Positions 59,124-64,000 of a stretch of 64,000 bases of DNA are shown one piece after another. Numbering within the stretch: the first letter of the stretch is position 1; every line of letters starts with the position of its first letter. The DNA comes from Thermophilibacter mediterraneus (GTDB lineage: Bacteria > Actinomycetota > Coriobacteriia > Coriobacteriales > Atopobiaceae), in the NCBI RefSeq assembly GCF_900119385.1, contig NZ_FPKO01000009.1, positions 891,405 to 955,404 on the forward strand, written 5' to 3'. The notes below the pieces were generated by a model. The model did no database searches. It was given only the letters and a program-made list of their open reading frames with translations, and was not told the origin of the DNA. The position numbers and the translations under genes were made by a program.

Positions 59124-61697
59124 CTACTTCTTCTCGGGGTCGAGGTTCGGGTTGTCGGCGAGGTCGCCGTCCAGCTGCTCGGGCTGGAAGTCGACGACCA
59201 CCTTGACGGCGCGGGCGCGGTAGATGGTGCCCTGCGGGTCGATCAGGTTGCCGCCCTTGGCGAGGTACTCGTTCTCCACGGCCCAGGCGACGGCGTCGCG
59301 GGCGTAGGAGCTGACCTTGTCGCCGTCGGCGACGCCGGCCAGGACCTCGTCGGTGTCGACGGAGGTGTCGACGCCGGTCAGCTTGGCGTAGCGGGCGAGC
59401 ATGGTGGCGAACTCCTCGGTCGTGATGGTGCGCGCGGAGCCGAAGGTGTCGCCGTAGCCGCGGGTGATGCCCATCTCGGTCGCCCACGCGACGGCCTTGG
59501 CGTAGTAGGCGTTCTTGTCGACGTCGGTGAACTGGGAGATGGTCTCCACGTTCTCGTCGGTCAGGTCCTCCTGGCTAGCGGTGATCTTGCCGCCGACCAT
59601 GCGGTAGAGGACGCAGGCGAAGTCGGCGCGGGTGAGGTCGTTCATCGGGGCGAAGAGGTTGGTGCCGCCGATGCCGCCGATGTAGCCCTGCTGGTTGGCG
59701 ACGTAGACCTCCTCGGCGTACCAGGCGTCGGCCGGGACGTCGGCGAAGACGGTGGCCTTGCGCACCTCGATGTTGCTCTTGGTGACGGTGGTCGGCTCGA
59801 AGTTGCCCTTCGCGTCGGACACGATCATGGTGACAGTGTAGGTGCCGGGCTCCTTGAGCTCCGCATCCTTGCCGTCAAGGGTGTAGGAGACGGTGTAGAC
59901 GTCGGTCGGGAGCGTGGCCCAGACGTCATCCTTGGTGTTGGCCTTGCCGTCCTTACCGGTGGAGACCATCCACTCGTAGCCGGGGTTCTGGATGTCGCCG
60001 GTGTAGGGCAGGAAGACGTGCTCGTCGTTGAACGTGCCGAGGACGCGTACCGTGTTCGGGAGAAGCGTCACAGGGTCAACCTTGAAGGTCGCGACAGCGC
60101 CCTTGTTGATCTTGTAGGTGTCGCTCTCGACGGAGATCGTGTAGATCCCCTGGTCGACGATGGAGTCGACAGCCTTGCCGTCCTTGGTCACGATGACGGT
60201 GTAGTCCTCGCCCTCGGTGAGCAGGTTCTTGTTGGAGTCGTAAACGGTGACCTTGATGTCGTCGAGGAAGTCCTCACCGTTGTACTGGTTGCCGGTGAAG
60301 GAGTTCGCGGTGACGCCGTTGTAGGTGACGAGCATGGTCGCGTTCTGGACGACGCCGGAGACAACGGTGTAGGTCACGGTGTTGGAAGAGCCGCCATAGA
60401 CGTGCTCGGCAGCCTCGGCGTCGACCTTAACGGTAACCACCCAAGTGCCGGGGGTGTTGATAAGGGAGGTGTCGTTGGAGACCACGCCGGTCGCCTTGTT
60501 CATGACCTCGACGGTCAGGTACTCGGCAGGCACCTTCTTGCCGTCGTTGGTGGTCGCGTTGAGCTTGGAGGCATCGAACACGAAGTGGTTCTCGTTGGAC
60601 AGGTTGATGGTCCTGTCGGCGAGCGCCTGGTTGCCGTACTTGAAGCCGGTAGCGTCAACGACGTGGTCGACGACGTCGATGGTCGCCTTCGCCTCGTTGG
60701 CGATGGAGGCCTTGACCTTGTCAGAGACAGCCTCGCTGTCGGTCACCTTAACGGTGTAGTTGTAGGTGCCCTTCTCGAGGGCGACGCCGTCCTCGGCAAC
60801 AACGTCAAACGCAGAGAAATCAGCGCCGTCCCAGCCCTCGACGGAGCTGATGGTCGCCTCGTGACCGTTGTTATCGAACTTAATGGCGCTGCCGTTGAGC
60901 TTGACGACGGTCTTGGAGAGGTCGAACTGCTCAATCTTGAAGGAGACCTTCGCGCTGGAGTTGGCATAGGTGCTCACGCCGGTGATGACGGCGGTGTAGT
61001 CGCCGGCGAACTCGGGAGTCACCTCCTGGCCCTTGGCGTCGTAGCACTTGACGGTGTAGTCGGTGCCATAGGTAAGGGGCTTGCCGTCGAGAGCCACGCC
61101 GAGGTCGTTCTCGTAGAACGTCTGGCGCGAGCCGGTGTAGTTGAAGGTCGTGTCGGAGACGTCGTTTGCATCGCTGGCGTTCACGTCAAAGATGGTGGCG
61201 TCCTTGAGGGAGCCGTTGACGATCTTGACAGGGAGGTAAATCTTACCGCCCGCATAGGCGGGATCGGTAGAGCTGATGACGGCGGCATAGTTGTCCGCGG
61301 AAGCGGTAGTGATGTCAACGGTGCCGCTGACCTCGTTTGCGGTGACCTTGCCGTCCTCGTTAGAGTCACTCCAGTTGGCGAAGCTGACGGTGAGGCCAGA
61401 GGTGACAGGGGTACCGGAGCCGGTCACGACGCGCGTAACCTTGAGCTGGTTCTCAGCGTTGCCCGCGACGAACTCGATGTTGTCGAGGTCGAGCTTGACG
61501 TTGTTCTGGTCGTACGCGTCGACGACGTGGCCGAGGCTGAAGTCCTGGCCCGCAGTCGCCTGGAGCTGGACCTCGCCAGAAGGCGCGCCGGTCGCCAGCG
61601 CGACCATGGGGGCCGCGCCGACGGAGAGGACGCCGACGAGCGCCGCGGTGACGGCGCGACGGGCCCTGCTCCCCCCGTTGTTGGTGCAAGCTGTCAT
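59124..61697 (-). CDS. SLH-anchored variable surface protein F
   Basis: An 857-aa paralogue, convergent with E, with the GAPSGEVQLQA exit shared with B. The variable region includes GEDYTVIVTKDGKAVDSIV then DQGIYTISVESDTYKI. SLH motifs from about 649: VFADVPADAWYAEEVYVANQ with GYIGGIGGTNLFAPMN, DVDKNAYYAKAVAWATEMG with GYGDTFGSARTITTEEF, and YARDAVAWAVENEYLAKGGN. The start at 61697 is the shared family start; the open frame up to 62204 overlaps the divergent AlbA_2 gene and is spurious. Confidence 0.9.
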   Translation of the reverse strand: MTACTNNGGSRARRAVTAALVGVLSVGAAPMVALATGAPSGEVQLQATAGQDFSLGHVVDAYDQNNVKLDLDNIEFVAGNAENQLKVTRVVTGSGTPVTSGLTVSFANWSDSNEDGKVTANEVSGTVDITTASADNYAAVISSTDPAYAGGKIYLPVKIVNGSLKDATIFDVNASDANDVSDTTFNYTGSRQTFYENDLGVALDGKPLTYGTDYTVKCYDAKGQEVTPEFAGDYTAVITGVSTYANSSAKVSFKIEQFDLSKTVVKLNGSAIKFDNNGHEATISSVEGWDGADFSAFDVVAEDGVALEKGTYNYTVKVTDSEAVSDKVKASIANEAKATIDVVDHVVDATGFKYGNQALADRTINLSNENHFVFDASKLNATTNDGKKVPAEYLTVEVMNKATGVVSNDTSLINTPGTWVVTVKVDAEAAEHVYGGSSNTVTYTVVSGVVQNATMLVTYNGVTANSFTGNQYNGEDFLDDIKVTVYDSNKNLLTEGEDYTVIVTKDGKAVDSIVDQGIYTISVESDTYKINKGAVATFKVDPVTLLPNTVRVLGTFNDEHVFLPYTGDIQNPGYEWMVSTGKDGKANTKDDVWATLPTDVYTVSYTLDGKDAELKEPGTYTVTMIVSDAKGNFEPTTVTKSNIEVRKATVFADVPADAWYAEEVYVANQQGYIGGIGGTNLFAPMNDLTRADFACVLYRMVGGKITASQEDLTDENVETISQFTDVDKNAYYAKAVAWATEMGITRGYGDTFGSARTITTEEFATMLARYAKLTGVDTSVDTDEVLAGVADGDKVSSYARDAVAWAVENEYLAKGGNLIDPQGTIYRARAVKVVVDFQPEQLDGDLADNPNLDPEKK

Positions 61698-61860
61698 GTG
61701 TTGTCTCCTTTTAAGGGGGATGCAGTTCAGTCTCGTTGCAGTCCCCCTTTGGTGAAATCGTTGCCGTCTGGCTCTGCCGCCCGTGCGGTCATTCGACACG
61801 CCGTCACATTGGGCTAGGATTGTCCAATGGATGGTCTTCATCGTCGAGAGTGAGCAAGAG

Positions 61861-63306
61861 ATGCCGTTTCTGGATGAGCTGGGCGAACTCCGCGAGTCCC
61901 AACGCCTCGAGTTCAAGGAGGCCTCGTCTGGGCTTCCGGAGGACATCTGGGAGACATACTCCGCCTTCGCAAACACCGAGGGCGGCAGGATAGTCCTCGG
62001 CATCGCCGAGGACCGCTCGACTGGAGAGTTCTCCCCCGTCGGGGTGCCCGACGGCGCTTCGCTCGTCTCCGACTTCTGGAACACCGCCCGAAACGAAACT
62101 CGCGTCGAGCGCGACGTCATGCTTCCCGATGGGGCCGGCGTCGAGCGGGACGCGGGGATGGAGTTCGTAGTCATCGACGTCCCGCGCGCCGAGAGGGGCG
62201 ACAAGCCCGTCAGGGTGCGCGACCGCCGGAGGAAGGCCTTCCTCGCCTGGGTCCGCAGGGGTTCGGGGGACTTCGAGGCGTCCGACGCCGACCTCAGGCA
62301 GATGTCCTACGACAGCCAGCCGAGGGCGGACCGGAGCCCGCTCGAGGAGTTCGGCCTTGACGCCCTGTGCGCCGAGACGGTGAAGAGGTACCGCGCCATC
62401 TTTGCGGAGAGGAAGAGGCGGAGCCCCTGGATCGCGGAGAGCAACGATGACTTCCTCTATCACGTCGGCGCCGTGGCGAGGGGAAGGGACGGGGAGCTGC
62501 ACCCGACGATGGCGGGGCTGCTCGCCTTCGGGCACGAGTACGAGATTACCAACCTCATCCCGCAGTACCTCCTCGACTATCGGGAGGAGAGGTCCGAGGA
62601 CCTCAGGTGGGACGACAGGGTGGTGTCCCAGAGCGGCGACTGGAGCGGGAACCTCGTCGACTTCTACCTCACGGTGACCGGCAGGCTCCTGAACCGCCTC
62701 GACGCCCCGTTCTCTACCGATCGCACCGGGACGCGGCACGGCTCCGAGAACCCCGTCACAGAGTCGGCGAACGAGGCCCTCGCCAACGCGCTCGTCCACG
62801 CGTACTACGGTTCCTCGGCCTCGGTCCGCGTCGTTCTTCGCCCCGGCTCCCTCGAGGTCTCCAACACGGGGTCGTTCCTGGTGGACAAGGACGTCGCCAT
62901 AGCGGGCGGGACCTCCGAGACGCGCAACCCCACCCTCATGAGAATCTTCAGCTTCATCGGCGCGAGCGACCGCGCGGGAAGTGGCATGCAGGAGATCTGG
63001 GAGACTTGGGCGCGGAGCTTCGGCACGGAGCCCCAGCTCGAGGAGACGCACTCCCCGTCCTCCGTCAGGGTCACCCTTCCCCTTGTCATCCCCGCCCGAC
63101 CCGCGACGACCGCGGCATCATCGCCCGAGAAACTGCTCCGCCTGCTCGAGGAGACGCCCGGGGGCCTGACGTCCGCAGACGTTCAGAGGCTGCTCGGGGT
63201 GTCGGAGAGGGTCGCCCAGGCCAGGCTCAGGGAGCTGCTCTCTCTCGACGGGAGGGTCACCAGGTCAAGGGACGGCCACTCCCTCAGATATCGGCTGGGG
63301 GACTAG
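61861..63306 (+). CDS. AlbA_2 (Schlafen-type) ATP-binding protein
   Basis: A 481-aa protein: AlbA_2 domain at residues 1-130 (ESQRLEFKEASSGLPEDIWE, YSAFANTEGGRIVLGIAED), a middle GHKL-ATPase-like part at about 300-390 (ESANEALANALVHAYYG, GSLEVSNTGSFLV, GASDRAGSGMQEIW), and a C-terminal winged helix at about 420-481 (GGLTSADVQRLLGVSERVAQ). The start could also be 61831 (ten residues longer); neither has a strong ribosome site. TAGGAT at 61815-61820 is a possible -10. Same family as the gene at 23394 but only distantly similar; the C-terminal domain is duplicated as a fragment at 52064-52262. Confidence 0.84.
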   Translation: MPFLDELGELRESQRLEFKEASSGLPEDIWETYSAFANTEGGRIVLGIAEDRSTGEFSPVGVPDGASLVSDFWNTARNETRVERDVMLPDGAGVERDAGMEFVVIDVPRAERGDKPVRVRDRRRKAFLAWVRRGSGDFEASDADLRQMSYDSQPRADRSPLEEFGLDALCAETVKRYRAIFAERKRRSPWIAESNDDFLYHVGAVARGRDGELHPTMAGLLAFGHEYEITNLIPQYLLDYREERSEDLRWDDRVVSQSGDWSGNLVDFYLTVTGRLLNRLDAPFSTDRTGTRHGSENPVTESANEALANALVHAYYGSSASVRVVLRPGSLEVSNTGSFLVDKDVAIAGGTSETRNPTLMRIFSFIGASDRAGSGMQEIWETWARSFGTEPQLEETHSPSSVRVTLPLVIPARPATTAASSPEKLLRLLEETPGGLTSADVQRLLGVSERVAQARLRELLSLDGRVTRSRDGHSLRYRLGD

Positions 63307-63313
63307 CCCCGGG

Positions 63314-63433
63314 GCGTTCGCGAAAATCGCGAAGCGTTCGCGAAAAGCCCGAAGGTTTCGCGAAAAACGCGAAGCGTTCGCGAAAGGCCCGAAGGTTTCG
63401 CGAAAAACGCGAAGCGTTCGCGAAAACCGCGAC
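63314..63433. repeat. six tandem 20-bp repeats with TTCGCGAA core
   Basis: Units alternate between GCGTTCGCGAAAATCGCGAA-type and GGTTTCGCGAAAAACGCGAA-type sequences, each exactly 20 bases and each centred on the palindrome TTCGCGAA. It begins eight bases after the AlbA_2 stop codon. It resembles an iteron array; binding partner unknown. Confidence 0.85.
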
Positions 63434-63504
63434 GCGGCACTGGGCGGCATCGTCTTGGCAGTGGTCCGTCAACTCCCCCTCCGCCGTTGCTTGATGGGGT
63501 GATG

Positions 63505-63610
63505 TCAGCGAAAACTTACACGTCGGGCGCAATGAGGAAATGCCAACTGGCCTTTTCTCGTCTCCGCGGACTCTGATGTAAGTTTTCGATGGTCAAAAGT
63601 TACACGAGCG
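63505..63610. mobile_element. possible insertion-sequence end remnant
   Basis: CGAAAACTTACACG (63509-63522), TGTAAGTTTTCG near 63577 and CAAAAGTTACACG near 63594 form inverted and direct copies of a TGTAACTTTTG-like word. Such clustered motifs are typical of IS21-type ends. No transposase is present, so this is at best a remnant. Confidence 0.35.
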
Positions 63611-63639
63611 CTCAGGGGCGAGGTCGTCGGAACCCTTCG

Positions 63640-63940
63640 CTACCGATCGGGCCAAATCGTTGCGTCTATGGCTCCGAAGGGAATGGGCGAGCGAGAGGCA
63701 ATGAGCCCCATGTCGAGAGATCTGATCAGGGGCCTCGCCTTCGAGCCCTCGTGATAGGCGTTGCGGACGGAGACCATCCTGTGGAGCGCCTTCATCTTGG
63801 ATTTCCCCTTGCCACCCGAGGGGACAGTCATGTCGGGAGAGAGCCTGAGGAGGGCGAGGACTCCATCGGCTGTGTTTGACCGTCTCCGCTTTGCGGGTTT
63901 GAGCGCGGCGGAGTTTCGGGAATGAGGGCTGCTCCATCCC
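63640..63940 (-). pseudogene. C-terminal fragment of an unrecognised protein
   Basis: A continuous frame on the minus strand runs from the 5' block of SLH gene G to a stop at 63640, reading KRRRSNTADGVLALL, SPDMTVPSGGKGKSKM and ending FGAIDATIWPDR. An internal ATG is at 63831, but composition and continuity suggest a longer protein cut by the SLH 5' block. Family not recognised. Same topology as the AlbA_2 fragment beside gene D. Confidence 0.4.
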
Positions 63941-63959
63941 CCTTAAAAGGAGACAACAC

Positions 63960-64000
63960 ATGACAGCTTGCACCAACAACGGGGGGAGCAGGGCCCGTCG
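63960..64000 (+). CDS. SLH-family surface protein G (3' partial, start only)
   Basis: The ribosome site TTAAAAGGAGACAACAC and the first 13 codons (MTACTNNGGSRAR) are identical to those of A and E. The gene runs off the window end. By analogy it should be the first member of a fourth convergent pair. Confidence 0.85.
   Translation, partial: MTACTNNGGSRAR

Noticed and set aside
61698-62204. N-terminal extension of SLH protein F
   Set aside because: It would overlap the divergent AlbA_2 gene; the family start with its conserved ribosome site is at 61697.

Overview
The window is high-GC chromosomal DNA from an anaerobic, sugar-fermenting Gram-positive bacterium, most likely a member of the Coriobacteriia (Olsenella/Atopobiaceae-like). 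This placement is inferred from base composition, the very large 2-hydroxyacyl-CoA dehydratase activase-type protein, the many Cof-type HAD phosphatases, the PTS genes and the SLH-anchored surface proteins; no phylogenetic marker was compared against a database.

Bases 1-22990 look like ordinary chromosome. They hold a dehydratase-activase fusion protein, four Cof-type HAD hydrolases, a membrane-bound XRE regulator, and a five-gene operon (KDPG-type aldolase, PTS IIA/IIB/IIC of the galactitol family, IlvD/Edd dehydratase). These are followed by a 2-hydroxyacid dehydrogenase, ArgR, peptidase T, a ROK protein, RlmH, a SWIM-SNF2 helicase and an AIM24/TIGR00266 protein. Repeats here are a 61-bp tandem array (3630-3927) and a dispersed ~30-bp family at four sites.

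Bases 23067-25227 contain a 2,044-bp insertion at the 3' end of an initiator tRNA-Met gene. A duplicated tRNA 3' end lies on the far side and the cargo is a single AlbA_2 (Schlafen-type) gene. Next come two tandem CAP-domain/SLH-domain surface proteins, a short-chain dehydrogenase and a complete IS1595-family element with 8-bp target duplications and a frameshifted transposase.

Bases 33197-64000 are dominated by a family of large secreted SLH proteins: six complete genes and the start of a seventh. They are arranged as three convergent pairs plus the first gene of a possible fourth. Every gene starts with a nearly identical block (ribosome binding site plus signal-peptide codons) and ends in a similar triple SLH domain, while the 500-600 residues between diverge strongly. 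Each convergent junction carries outer terminator hairpins and a central long-stem hairpin flanked by inverted REP-like arms. The spaces between pairs hold accessory genes: AbiEi/AbiEii, two polytopic membrane proteins, a DUF4869/ATPase pair, a DUF4143 ATPase, an AAA ATPase plus RloB pair, and AlbA_2 genes. Gene fragments truncated next to the shared 5' block (52064-52262 and 63640-63940) suggest that recombination has used this block. The best reading is a multi-copy surface-protein family able to rearrange by inversion or conversion between identical 5' ends, interleaved with defence and mobile genes.
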